DNA of 64,000 bases from an uncultured Gemmiger sp. (GCA_944388145.1 CALXHQ010000007.1:61789-125788), one strand, 5' to 3'; shown: positions 54,922-62,382, counted from the first letter of the stretch. The notes: a model not told the origin generated them from the sequence alone. Translations and numbers: made by a program.

Positions 54922-55007
54922 CAAACAGAAACACCTGCAAAAGGAAACACCGCCGCCATACCGCACTGCAATCCGCTGGAATACCAGAACCGGGAAATAC
55001 GGGTCAT
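54921..55007 (-). CDS. 28-residue pyr leader peptide
   Basis: A short frame, ATG at 55005-55007 and TGA at 54921-54923. AAGGAG (55016-55021) lies eight bases upstream, as strong as the site of any structural gene. It starts MTRISRFWYSSG and ends VFPFAGVSV. The A of the stop is the first base of the attenuator stem, so a ribosome finishing the peptide would cover the left arm. The last part of the mRNA is very U-rich, like the UTP-sensitive pause region of the E. coli pyrBI leader. Inferred role: UTP-responsive transcription-translation coupling. Confidence 0.7.
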   Translation of the reverse strand: MTRISRFWYSSGLQCGMAAVFPFAGVSV

Positions 55008-55066
55008 GGCGGGTGCTCCTTCCTGCAAAATGGCGCAGCGATACCATCGCCGCACAGATTTTTTAT

Positions 55067-55095
55067 AGTTTAACACAGCCGGCCCCTGCTGTCAA
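55067..55095 (-). promoter_or_regulatory. Promoter of the pyr operon
   Basis: Leftward TTGACA (55090-55095), 17 bases, TAAACT (55067-55072). The transcript would start near 55060 and reach the leader peptide ATG within about 55 bases. Confidence 0.65.
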
Positions 55096-55227
55096 CTGCG
55101 AACCGGTGGCAGACACAGGCGTTTTGTGGGGCGGTAAACGCAAAAAGCGCGCCGGAGCAAATGCTCCGGCGCGCTGCCGTATCAGATTCAGTTGTGCTAG
55201 GGCTGTATCGGTACGGGGAGAAGTGGT

Positions 55228-57324
55228 TTACTGTTCGTTACGCTTGCGCAGGACAACCAGGCCGCAGACAGCACCGGCGGCCACAATGGCCACAACGATC
55301 AGCGCGCCCAAGGGCAGAGAGTCGCTGGTCTGCGGGATGGTGCTGGTGGCAGCAGGCGTTGCAGTGGGCGCAGCGCCCCAGGTGCCGTTGGCAATGCCCT
55401 CGGCAATATCGGGATGCTCGTCCGGGGTCGGGGTACCAGTCACGGTGACCGTGGTGGTCTCGGGGCAGCTGACATAGAACACTGCCTTGTTTGCCTGGCC
55501 TTCAGCGAGGGTCCAACCGGCGGTCGTCTCATTCGCCACATACACAAGCTGGACAGTCCAAGTGGAAGCAGCGCCACTGGCCAAGGTATGGGTCAGGCCG
55601 GTGTTCATGTTATCGTTGTAGTGCTGAACATACGGGTCACTGTTGACTGTGACGGTGGCGGTAGCACCGTTACCCAGCGCATCCGCCTTGGTGGCGTCCA
55701 CTACGACATTATAGCTGTTTTCCAGCAGATCGGTGTGGTCAGTAGCGTGGTTGGCATTGGTGGTGCACTGAACCTCAGCATCCAGCAGAGTATTCAGTTC
55801 ATCGTAGGTGGGGTCAGCGGGGGTCAAAGCCTTAACCTCATAGGAAACAGTGGGCTTCGGGAATTCCATAGAACCTTGTTCACCGGTGGTAGAGGTGTAG
55901 TCCAGCTTGGCCTCCTCATTGGTGGGCACGGTGTAATTGCCAGGGTCGGTCGCTTTGCTGACCAGCTTGACAGTGTAGGTCAGCTGAACCCGATTGGCAT
56001 TCTCAACGGGAGTATTGATTTTCCAAGTGAAAGTCTTGCTGGCGGCATCGTAAGTAACCGTGTAGGGATAGCTACCGTCCGCATTAACATCGCCAAAGTT
56101 GACAGTGTTACCATTATTGTCAACTGTGCGCTTCAACTGATCTTGGCCAACAGTCAGGTTAAAACTGTTGATGTCCGCCAGCTCGAAGTCCTTGTAGATG
56201 GTATCGGTGACGGTGCCGTTCGCAAGTGCATAAATGATATTGCTTTTGACATTATTAAACATACCCGTGGTGTCAGCAGGAACAGCACTAGAGTAGCCGC
56301 CTAAGCTAGACAAGTTTTCGACCCACTTGGGTCCCCAAGGATAGGAAACAGCATAGTCCTGCTCAGCATAAGCGTAGGCATTATAATCAGCCGCAACAAT
56401 ATCCTTCCACACAGTAGCTGCCATATAAACAGCTATGTCATTTGCATTGCCATGCTGTGTCAATTCCTCGCCGGGGATGTAGTCGCCCTCTTTAAAATCG
56501 GCGTTCAGGTAGGTAGAGTCAGCCCCCTGACCTTTTACATCCGGCTGATACTGGCCTTTACCATACACATGCTGATACGTTACTGCGTCTTCACCGTACT
56601 GGGTATGGTTGGTCATCCATACTGCCATATTGCTGAATTCATCATAGTATGCATCAACGTTGGGGTGATGAGCCTGCATCATATCGTTGCCTGCGTTCAA
56701 AGATTCTTCCATATTACCGTTCTGCTCACTGTAAACGGTATAGATGTCGGAACCATCCGCTGTGCGGCCATCGCCCCACAGATAGGTTACGCCATCCGTC
56801 ACAAGAACAAGATGCTTGGCAGCTGCATCAACCGAGGCATCTGCATCCAGCAATTCTTTGCCCGCCTTCAAACCGGCATAAATGTTTGTGCCGCTGGAAG
56901 TTTCGGCCATCAAAGCATTACGGATCGTGTCGTAGCTATCTTCATTCAGCTCAGTAAGGGGGACGCTCTCGTACACCGACTTATTGAATACGACAACGCC
57001 AACCTGGATGCGGTTTTCGCCAACACGGGTCATCAGCTCATCCAGCATTGCGGCAGCAGCCTCACGAATATCAATGCTAACCGACTTATCCAGGACAAAA
57101 ACCACGTCGGAAACAGTTTGATCCTCCTCTGCACCAATAGTAAGAGTTACCTTGGTCTGATCATTTTCATCCAAATCTGTGGCCGTCTTATTAATTGTGA
57201 CACCGTTTTTGGTAACGGGGCCGTTGGTTGTGGTTTCCTCGGCAAACGCCGCCGCGGGCACCATGGCCGCGCACATTGCCAGCGCACAAATGGCGCTGAC
57301 AATGCGCTTTGCTTTCTTTTTCAT
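55228..57324 (-). CDS. Secreted, wall-anchored von Willebrand factor A domain protein
   Basis: 698 residues. Signal peptide 1-28 (basic MKKKAKR, hydrophobic core, AFA-EE). The VWA domain begins VVFVLDKSVSID with MIDAS residues Asp79, Ser81 and Ser83, then SSGTNIYAGL and LVTDG. Beta-sandwich, adhesin-like repeats follow (SVEYxV/VTVTG stretches). The C-terminus is IPQTSDSLPLGALIVV... with an Arg/Lys tail: a sortase-type anchor with Ser where LPxTG has Gly. ATG 57324 follows aagggggaaa. Base composition is lower in GC than the flanking genes. Probable adhesin or pilin-like surface protein. Confidence 0.88.
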   Translation of the reverse strand: MKKKAKRIVSAICALAMCAAMVPAAAFAEETTTNGPVTKNGVTINKTATDLDENDQTKVTLTIGAEEDQTVSDVVFVLDKSVSIDIREAAAAMLDELMTRVGENRIQVGVVVFNKSVYESVPLTELNEDSYDTIRNALMAETSSGTNIYAGLKAGKELLDADASVDAAAKHLVLVTDGVTYLWGDGRTADGSDIYTVYSEQNGNMEESLNAGNDMMQAHHPNVDAYYDEFSNMAVWMTNHTQYGEDAVTYQHVYGKGQYQPDVKGQGADSTYLNADFKEGDYIPGEELTQHGNANDIAVYMAATVWKDIVAADYNAYAYAEQDYAVSYPWGPKWVENLSSLGGYSSAVPADTTGMFNNVKSNIIYALANGTVTDTIYKDFELADINSFNLTVGQDQLKRTVDNNGNTVNFGDVNADGSYPYTVTYDAASKTFTWKINTPVENANRVQLTYTVKLVSKATDPGNYTVPTNEEAKLDYTSTTGEQGSMEFPKPTVSYEVKALTPADPTYDELNTLLDAEVQCTTNANHATDHTDLLENSYNVVVDATKADALGNGATATVTVNSDPYVQHYNDNMNTGLTHTLASGAASTWTVQLVYVANETTAGWTLAEGQANKAVFYVSCPETTTVTVTGTPTPDEHPDIAEGIANGTWGAAPTATPAATSTIPQTSDSLPLGALIVVAIVAAGAVCGLVVLRKRNEQ

Positions 57325-57555
57325 TTGGTTTCCCCCTTGTAAAGAGTATATGGCTGCCCGGGCGGACAGCCGCCGATTCGGCAGGCGGACAAAACCGCCT
57401 GCTTTTCCGTTTTCTTCCCCTGCCGGCGGCCAGCACATTCCGCACAGACAAAGTTCTGAATCCGGACACAAGTGAAACGGCATTTGAATTCCGTTTCGCC
57501 AAAAACTCCGCTTTCCCCGGATTTTGGTCCGGTAAAGCAGAAATTTACATTTCAT

Positions 57556-57584
57556 ATGGTAGCACCAGACCCTGCAAAAATCAA
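57556..57584 (-). promoter_or_regulatory. Promoter of the VWA protein gene
   Basis: Leftward TTGATT (57579-57584), 17 bases, TACCAT (57556-57561). The 225-base leader contains strong hairpins, such as gcaggcgg / ccgcctgc. Confidence 0.6.
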
Positions 57585-57833
57585 GCCGATTGCGGCAGGT
57601 TTTTGCTTTTTCCCGTCAAAAATGTCATCGGTTTATCGCGGTGTTTTTGGGAAATTTTCCCGTTTGGGGCAGTTTGTCGGCGGCTACCCGCGTTCTTTAC
57701 CGTTTCTTTACACAGTCCTGCCTGTTCCGGCGTCCGCAGGCAAGGGCGGCAGGCAGTCCTTCTTTCCGGTCCGCCGCCCTCCAGATTCTATTTTACAGAA
57801 CTATTCTTTCTGTTTGCTTCCCGCTGTAAAAGG
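57585..57833. other. Intergenic region without a recognised gene
   Basis: About 250 bases between the trpS terminator and the VWA promoter. It is T-rich in part (tttttgctttttcccg). No convincing coding frame or repeat found. Confidence 0.4.
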
Positions 57834-57874
57834 CCGGGCCTCCGCCCGCGCTTCCGGCGCAGGCAGAGGCCCGG
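57834..57874 (-). terminator. Terminator of trpS
   Basis: GC-rich stem of about 16 pairs (CCGGGCCTC...GAGGCCCGG, 57834-57874) and CTTTT on the leftward side. Confidence 0.8.
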
Positions 57875-57903
57875 TCCTTTGTATTCTGTTTGCGGCCTTC
57901 CGC

Positions 57904-58950
57904 TCAGCGCTCGGGCTGCAGCAGGCCGATCTTGCGGTAAACCTTGGCAACCATCCGGTCGGCCAGGCGGGAAGCCCGCGCCGCGCCGTCCTTCAGCACA
58001 CCGTCCACATAGGCCTTGTCGGCTAAAATGCGGTTGAACTCGGTGCGAATGGGGTCCAGGGCGTCGGCCACTGTTTCGGCCACCGCCAGTTTGAAGTCGC
58101 CGTAGCCTTTGCCGGCAAACTCGGCCTCAATCTCCTCCATCGACTTGCCGGTGAAGGTGGAGTAAATCGCCATCAGGTTGGAGACGCCGGGCTTGTTTGC
58201 CGCGTCATAGCGGACCGAACCCTCCGAGTCGGTGACGGCGCGCTTGAATTTGCGCACAATGGTGTCCCGGTCATCGGTCATCAGCACAAAGCTGTTGACG
58301 TTGGGGTCGGACTTGCTCATCTTCTTGGTGGGCTCTGCCAGAGACATGATGCGGGCGCCGGCCTTGGGCACGTAGCCGTCCGGCAGGGTGAAGGTGGGCC
58401 CGTACAGGTTGTTGAAGCGCTGAGCAATGTCGCGGGTGATTTCCAGGTGCTGGGTCTGGTCCTCGCCCACCGGCACCAGGTCGGCGTTGTAGATCAGGAT
58501 ATCCGCCGCCATCAGCACCGGATAGGTGAACAGGCCGCCGTTGACGTTGTCGGGGTGTTTGGCGCTCTTGTCCTTGAACTGGGTCATGCGGGTCAGCTGG
58601 CCATACTGGGTATTGCAGGCCAGCACCCAGGCCAGCTGGGTGTGGGAGGGCACATGGCTCTGGACAAACAGCACACTGTTGACCGGGTCAATGCCGGCGG
58701 CCAGCAGCAGGGCGGACAGTTCCCGGGTACGGCGGCGCAGGGCAGCGGGCTCCTCCCGCACCGTCAGAGAATGCAGATCGGCCACCATATACAGGCAGTC
58801 GTAATCCTTCTGCAGAAGCGCCCAGTTGCGCACCGCGCCCACATAGTTGCCCAGGGTGGGGGTGCCGGTGGGCTGGATGCCGGACAAAATCCGCTTGCGC
58901 TTGGGCTGGGCCTGCTGGGTCTGGTTCTGATTCTGATTGGTTTCGGACAT
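57904..58950 (-). CDS. trpS: Tryptophanyl-tRNA synthetase
   Basis: 348 residues. A Gln/Asn-rich N-terminal tail precedes RILSGIQPTGTPTLGNYVGAV (HIGH-type motif, here TLGN), MAADILIYNADLVPVGEDQTQHLE, and the KMSKSDPN signature. It charges tRNA-Trp. ATG 58950 has aaaggaggta. Its leader is a T-box riboswitch, so expression rises when uncharged tRNA-Trp accumulates. Confidence 0.96.
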   Translation of the reverse strand: MSETNQNQNQTQQAQPKRKRILSGIQPTGTPTLGNYVGAVRNWALLQKDYDCLYMVADLHSLTVREEPAALRRRTRELSALLLAAGIDPVNSVLFVQSHVPSHTQLAWVLACNTQYGQLTRMTQFKDKSAKHPDNVNGGLFTYPVLMAADILIYNADLVPVGEDQTQHLEITRDIAQRFNNLYGPTFTLPDGYVPKAGARIMSLAEPTKKMSKSDPNVNSFVLMTDDRDTIVRKFKRAVTDSEGSVRYDAANKPGVSNLMAIYSTFTGKSMEEIEAEFAGKGYGDFKLAVAETVADALDPIRTEFNRILADKAYVDGVLKDGAARASRLADRMVAKVYRKIGLLQPER

Positions 58951-58984
58951 GGGGTGTACCTCCTTTGGTTTTGTGCGAGGGCAT

Positions 58985-59306
58985 AAAAAAACTGCCCCCG
59001 GCACAGTACAACGTGCACAAGGACAGGGAAATTTTCCTGCGGTACCACCTTGTTTGCCGCGGTTTGCGCGGCCTCTCAGTGAGACGGGTGCCGGCAACGG
59101 CGCAGCGTCTCGGCCCGGTAACGGGGGCTGCCGTCAGCAGATACTGGGCCGGATGCCCGGCCGTTCCCCGCCGCCCTCCGCGAACCATTTGTCTGCCCTG
59201 TTTCCCGCCCGGTTTTCAGCGCCCCGGGCTCTCTGTGGGGGCATGGTGCAGTTTTACTTTCGCGTCTGCGGTTTTGACAAAGCCCTGCAGCTGCATGGCT
59301 TTATAA
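58985..59306 (-). promoter_or_regulatory. Trp T-box riboswitch upstream of trpS
   Basis: The leftward leader carries CAGAGAGCCC...GCTGAAAACCGGG (distal Stem I signature), a TGG candidate specifier at 59187-59185, the T-box AAGGTGGTACCGCAGG (59052-59037), and a terminator hairpin ending in seven Ts (58985-58991). trpS follows, which fits a Trp specifier. Confidence 0.88.
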
Positions 59307-59311
59307 AAGGT

Positions 59312-59340
59312 ATTCTGGCACAAGCCAGGGCGTTTGTCAA
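59312..59340 (-). promoter_or_regulatory. Promoter of the trpS leader
   Basis: Leftward TTGACA (59335-59340), 17 bases, CAGAAT (59312-59317). Confidence 0.6.
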
Positions 59341-59349
59341 GTGTGCAGC

Positions 59350-59378
59350 TTGCAGTGAACCGATGAATATGCTACATT
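59350..59378 (+). promoter_or_regulatory. Promoter of the DUF1349 gene
   Basis: TTGCAG (59350-59355), 17 bases, TACATT (59373-59378), giving a leader of about 210 bases. Confidence 0.6.
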
Positions 59379-59396
59379 TAATAGTAGGAGACAGAA

Positions 59397-59540
59397 CCGG
59401 AAAGCGTAAGTGACATAAGAGAACAAAGATCCCGGAGAAACCGCACGGCACCGCAAAATTGCCCAAAAGTGGCGGATGTAAGGCAGAAAGGTGTGGGAAT
59501 ACCCGGGGTATACCCCCGCGCAGCAAATGTCGCTTTGCGG
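59397..59540 (+). ncRNA. Structured 5' leader of the DUF1349 gene, copy B of a shared motif
   Basis: CCGGAAAGCG (59397-59406) pairs with CGCTTTGCGG (59531-59540), nine of ten pairs. Inside are AAAGCGT, GTGACAT, AACAAAG, GCACCGCAAAA, AAGGCAG and GGGTATACC in the same order as in the hsp20 leader. Confidence 0.5.
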
Positions 59541-59596
59541 CCCTGTTTCTTATGGAACAGCGCATGAGGGATTGCCTGATTTGGAGGTATTTTGCA

Positions 59597-60214
59597 ATGG
59601 AACCGTTTGACACTTCCCGCCTGGTGTGGACCCGTGAGCCGTCCGCCTCGCTGATCGCCCCCGACCGCATTGAGATCGTCACCAAGCCCCACACCGACCT
59701 GTGGCAGCGCACCTACTACCATTTCCGCAACGACACCGCCCCGGTACTGCAGATGACCACCGGGGAGCAGTATTTCTCTTTTATCGTCAAGACCGAGTTT
59801 GACTCCAAGGTCCGGTTTGACCAGTGCGGCGTGGTGCTGTATCTGGACAGTGAAAACTGGCTGAAGGGCTCCATTGAGTACGAGAACGAGAGCTTCCAGC
59901 ATTTGGGCAGCGTGGTGACCAACCATGGCTACTCCGACTGGGCCACCACCGAGATCCCCACCGGCATCAAATCCATGTGGTACCGGCTGAGCCGCCGGGG
60001 CAGCGATTTCTGCATCGACTGCTCCGAGGACGGCAAGACCTGGCGTCAGATGCGTATCTGCCACCTGTGGGAGGGCAGCGGCCCTGTATCCTTCGGCATC
60101 TACGCCGCCAGCCCGGAGGAGTCCTGCTTTAAGGCAGTGTTCACCCACATGCAGCTGACCGAGTGCCAGTGGAAGGCCCACGACGGCCAGCAGCCGGACA
60201 AGGACGAGCTGTAA
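59597..60214 (+). CDS. DUF1349 family protein
   Basis: 205 residues, a concanavalin-like beta-sandwich. HTDLWQRTYYHFRNDTAPVL, VRFDQCGVVLYLDSENWLKGSIEYENES, SDWATTEI and DFCIDCSEDGKTWRQMRICHL (each in parts) match DUF1349/YoaB-type cytoplasmic proteins, possibly glycan or sugar binding. No signal peptide. ATG 59597 has ttggaggtat upstream. The long structured leader suggests post-transcriptional control. Confidence 0.85.
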   Translation: MEPFDTSRLVWTREPSASLIAPDRIEIVTKPHTDLWQRTYYHFRNDTAPVLQMTTGEQYFSFIVKTEFDSKVRFDQCGVVLYLDSENWLKGSIEYENESFQHLGSVVTNHGYSDWATTEIPTGIKSMWYRLSRRGSDFCIDCSEDGKTWRQMRICHLWEGSGPVSFGIYAASPEESCFKAVFTHMQLTECQWKAHDGQQPDKDEL

Positions 60215-60297
60215 CTCTCCCCTGCCGCGCGGCTGCATTCAGGCACAGCAAACAGCCATGCCCGGATTTTGTTTTTCCTGCAAATTGCAGGTTTGAC

Positions 60298-60326
60298 TTG
60301 CATTTTAGGGCAGAGTTTGCTATAAT
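60298..60326 (+). promoter_or_regulatory. Promoter of a candidate small RNA before tRNA-Arg
   Basis: TTGCAT (60298-60303), 17 bases, TATAAT (60321-60326). An alternative -35, TTGACT, lies five bases further upstream. Confidence 0.6.
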
Positions 60327-60332
60327 ACAGTT

Positions 60333-60433
60333 TGTTACGCAGATCCTCCGTCAGAAGGCAGAGATGGAAACCAAATTGGGCATCGCCTGAACAGAGGGCG
60401 GTTTCTATGGATTGCCGCAAGAGGCAATTTTTG
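60333..60433 (+). ncRNA. Candidate small RNA, about 100 nt
   Basis: It runs from a consensus-like promoter to a hairpin ATTGCC-GCAAGA-GGCAAT (60411-60428) with TTTTTG. Inner hairpins include CGCC/GGCG. An 8-codon frame (ATG at 60364) exists but lacks a good ribosome site. No known family recognised. Confidence 0.45.
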
Positions 60434-60453
60434 TCGGATCTGTATTTCATTTT

Positions 60454-60541
60454 CAAAATCCCATACGATGGATCTCGTCCCAGTGACGATTTTCATACAT
60501 GTGCGGTTGTAGCTCAGCTGGATAGATCGTTCGGCTCCGAC
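60454..60541 (+). repeat. Direct repeat copy 1, upstream region plus 5' half of tRNA-Arg
   Basis: 88 bases with four mismatches to 60670-60757, offset 216. It stops exactly in the anticodon loop. Confidence 0.85.
60503..60541 (+). pseudogene. Partial tRNA-Arg (5' half only)
   Basis: Identical to the first 39 bases of the intact tRNA-Arg: acceptor strand, D arm, anticodon stem and loop to CTCCGAC. After this the sequence diverges, so no tRNA can fold. Likely a scar of recombination. Confidence 0.85.
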
Positions 60542-60619
60542 AACTGTGACGCGGCGGCATGGTTTGCTGATTTTTGGCGATGTTCTGTTTGAAAATTCAG
60601 TGCCGCGCCAATTTCCCTG

Positions 60620-60632
60620 GTGGTCTGACCAC
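60620..60632. promoter_or_regulatory. Perfect 13-base palindrome GTGGTCTGACCAC
   Basis: The form resembles FadR/GntR-type operators (TGGTCNGACCA). A further GACCACCA follows 8 bases on. No gene is placed to use it now; it lies between the tRNA half-copies. Confidence 0.35.
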
Positions 60633-60669
60633 GAATTGACCACCATGTACGTTTCACCCCAATCTTTCA

Positions 60670-60757
60670 CAAAATTTCATACGATGAATCTCGTCCCAGC
60701 GACGATTTTCATACATGTGCGGTTGTAGCTCAGCTGGATAGATCGTTCGGCTCCGAC
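60670..60757 (+). repeat. Direct repeat copy 2, with intact tRNA-Arg 5' half
   Basis: Partner of the repeat at 60454-60541. It continues into the complete tRNA. Confidence 0.85.
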
Positions 60758-60795
60758 CCGAAAGGCCGCAGGTTCGAATCCTGTCAGCCGCACCA
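60719..60795 (+). tRNA. tRNA-Arg (anticodon CCG)
   Basis: 77 bases. The acceptor stem GCGGTTG / CAGCCGC has one G-U. The anticodon stem TTCGG / CCGAA has loop CTCCGAC, giving anticodon CCG. The T arm is GCAGG-TTCGAAT-CCTGT, and CCA is encoded. The D stem (GCTC/GATC) has one mismatch. A strong terminator follows. An integrase gene is 415 bases downstream, so the tRNA is probably the attachment site. Confidence 0.95.
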
Positions 60796-60798
60796 AAA

Positions 60799-60833
60799 AA
60801 TGTCGCTGTATTGCCGTACAGCGACATTTTTAT
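60799..60833 (+). terminator. Terminator of tRNA-Arg
   Basis: AATGTCGCTGTA / TACAGCGACATT, 12 perfect pairs (60799-60810 / 60817-60828), then TTTATTTT. Confidence 0.88.
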
Positions 60834-60837
60834 TTTG

Positions 60838-60927
60838 TCATGGTTCGTGCTTGTCGATCCACTTTGTGACAATGTACGCTGCAATGTTGGCCATGACAGA
60901 TACAACAAAACTGATAAGATAGTCCAT
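60838..60927 (-). CDS. 29-residue hydrophobic peptide, type I toxin-like
   Basis: ATG at 60925-60927, TGA at 60838-60840. It starts MDYLISFVVSVMANIAAYIV and ends with a charged WIDKHEP-type tail: one membrane helix, then Lys/Asp/His, the layout of small phage- and element-borne membrane peptides and type I toxins. The ribosome site is weak (aagggcgg). The first 18 coding bases are one arm of a 19-base inverted repeat (60907-60925 / 60976-60994), which could lock the start in RNA. The toxin role is inference. Confidence 0.55.
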   Translation of the reverse strand: MDYLISFVVSVMANIAAYIVTKWIDKHEP

Positions 60928-60994
60928 AGGGAACCGCCCTTCTGTGCCGGTTTATTTAGCTAGCAGTTGGCGCAGGGACTATTTTATCAGTTTT
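60907..60994. repeat. 19-base inverted repeat over the small peptide start
   Basis: AAAACTGATAAGATAGTCC and GGACTATTTTATCAGTTTT, 50-base spacer, one mismatch that is G-U in a rightward RNA. A rightward transcript would end in seven Ts. Confidence 0.8.
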
Positions 60995-61209
60995 TTTGTT
61001 TTGCTGGGAATTTTGCGGCTACAACCGAGTGTTGATCTGTTCCTTTGCCCAATTTGTAGGGGCCTGCTCGCACTGGCACCCGCAGGCACGTTTCGGAGGC
61101 CAAAGACCGCCAGGTCCGGCTCTTGGGCAGGAAATTGGCCCGCGACCTTGGCAGCTGCCAGCATGGCTTCGGTTTTTAGGCTACGATGCCACTATAGACT
61201 TCTATAGCC
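60995..61209. other. Gap between small peptide and integrase
   Basis: No convincing gene. CGGTTGTAGC of the tRNA (60720-60729) recurs inverted at 61017-61026, possibly part of an attachment or arm site. Confidence 0.35.
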
Positions 61210-62382
61210 TTACAACCCCATCACCTCCCCCAACTTCTCCTGCGCATCCCGCTTCTTCTTGTCGAACGCATGGGCATAAATGTCCAGCGTTGTACTGGCC
61301 TGGGAATGGCCCAGCAGACTGGCTACTGTCCGCACATCTACGCCCTGGGCAATCAACAAACTGGCGTTCGTGTGCCGAAGGCTGTGTACATTCAGATTTT
61401 CCGGCAGGCCGCTCTGGCGCAAGATCTTCTTGAAGCGGAATGTGAAGGTGGTCGGCACCATCGGGTCGCCGCTGGGCTGGCGAAACAGGTAGTCATCTTC
61501 CTGTAATATCTCATCATTCTGTTTGCGATCCCACGCGCATTGCTGCTTCCACGACTTCAATAATTTAGCCATTTCCTTGCTGACATACACCACCCGGTCA
61601 CCGCTGGCCGTCTTGGGCGGCTTCACGAAGATGGGTTCGTGGCTCAGTTTTACCACATTGCGTTGCACATGGATGCTGCGCTTCTTCCAGTTAATGTCCG
61701 ACCACCGCAGCCCGCAGGCTTCGCCCCGGCGCATCCCGGTAGCCAGCACCAGTTTGAAGTAGGTCTCGTATTTGAGGCTTTGCCCTTCCAATGCGGCAAT
61801 CAATCGCTGTACCAGTTCTTCGTCCGCCACCGGGCGCTCCTTCTTTTCGCCTTGCGGTTTGTACATTTTCCAGGCCGGGTTGTGTAACAAATACCCTTCC
61901 TCCACCGCGTCACTCAAGATGCTGCACAGGGTGTTGTGGATACCTTCCACCGACTTTTCGGCAAGCGGCTTCCCGTCGGTCAATTTGGGGGCCTTGCGCA
62001 TTTCCTCGTAAAAATTCCGGATGACCTCCTTGCGTAAATCAGTGAGCTTGTAGTGCCCCAGCGCAGGCAAGATACGCCGCACATCCTGCCGGTCACGGAA
62101 ATAAGTGGTTTTCGCCAGTTTTTTCGGTGCCACCTCTGCCAGCCAGTGGTCGATGTATTTTGCCAGTGTGATGCTCTTGTTCACCGGCTCAGGAGTGTGG
62201 TGTACCTCCCGCTCGAACAGCACCGCCTGTTCCTGTAACCATTTCTCGCGTTGTTTCGGTTTTAGTTCCACCGGTGGATGTACTGTTTTCTGCACCGATT
62301 TCAGCCGGTTACCCTCATAGTCGTACCCGCGGGACACCACGATCAAATAGCTATTCTCTCCCCGTTTGCGAATGGATGCCAT
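61210..62382 (-). CDS. int: Tyrosine site-specific integrase
   Basis: 390 residues. N-terminal AP2-like arm-binding domain (MASIRKRGENSYLIVVSRGYD), SAM-like core-binding domain (ITLAKYIDHWL...), and catalytic domain with Arg in TGMRRGEACGLRW, His333-Arg336 (HSLRHTNASLL), His359 (LGHS) and nucleophile Tyr369 (LDIYAHAF). It resembles Tn916/phage-type integrases. It points toward the tRNA-Arg, the usual order for an integrated element. The start has agaaaggacg. Confidence 0.93.
   Translation of the reverse strand: MASIRKRGENSYLIVVSRGYDYEGNRLKSVQKTVHPPVELKPKQREKWLQEQAVLFEREVHHTPEPVNKSITLAKYIDHWLAEVAPKKLAKTTYFRDRQDVRRILPALGHYKLTDLRKEVIRNFYEEMRKAPKLTDGKPLAEKSVEGIHNTLCSILSDAVEEGYLLHNPAWKMYKPQGEKKERPVADEELVQRLIAALEGQSLKYETYFKLVLATGMRRGEACGLRWSDINWKKRSIHVQRNVVKLSHEPIFVKPPKTASGDRVVYVSKEMAKLLKSWKQQCAWDRKQNDEILQEDDYLFRQPSGDPMVPTTFTFRFKKILRQSGLPENLNVHSLRHTNASLLIAQGVDVRTVASLLGHSQASTTLDIYAHAFDKKKRDAQEKLGEVMGL

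Noticed and set aside
52614-55073. Long + strand frame opposite pyrF and pyrC
   Set aside because: Antisense shadow without motifs; it also runs through the pyr promoter and attenuator.
57309-58037. + strand frame spanning the VWA leader and the end of trpS
   Set aside because: It crosses the trpS terminator and the VWA promoter and has no ribosome site or family text.
60944-61207. 87-codon + strand frame between the small peptide and the integrase
   Set aside because: No ribosome site, Pro/Arg/Trp-rich text and no family resemblance; it crosses the T-run of the inverted repeat.
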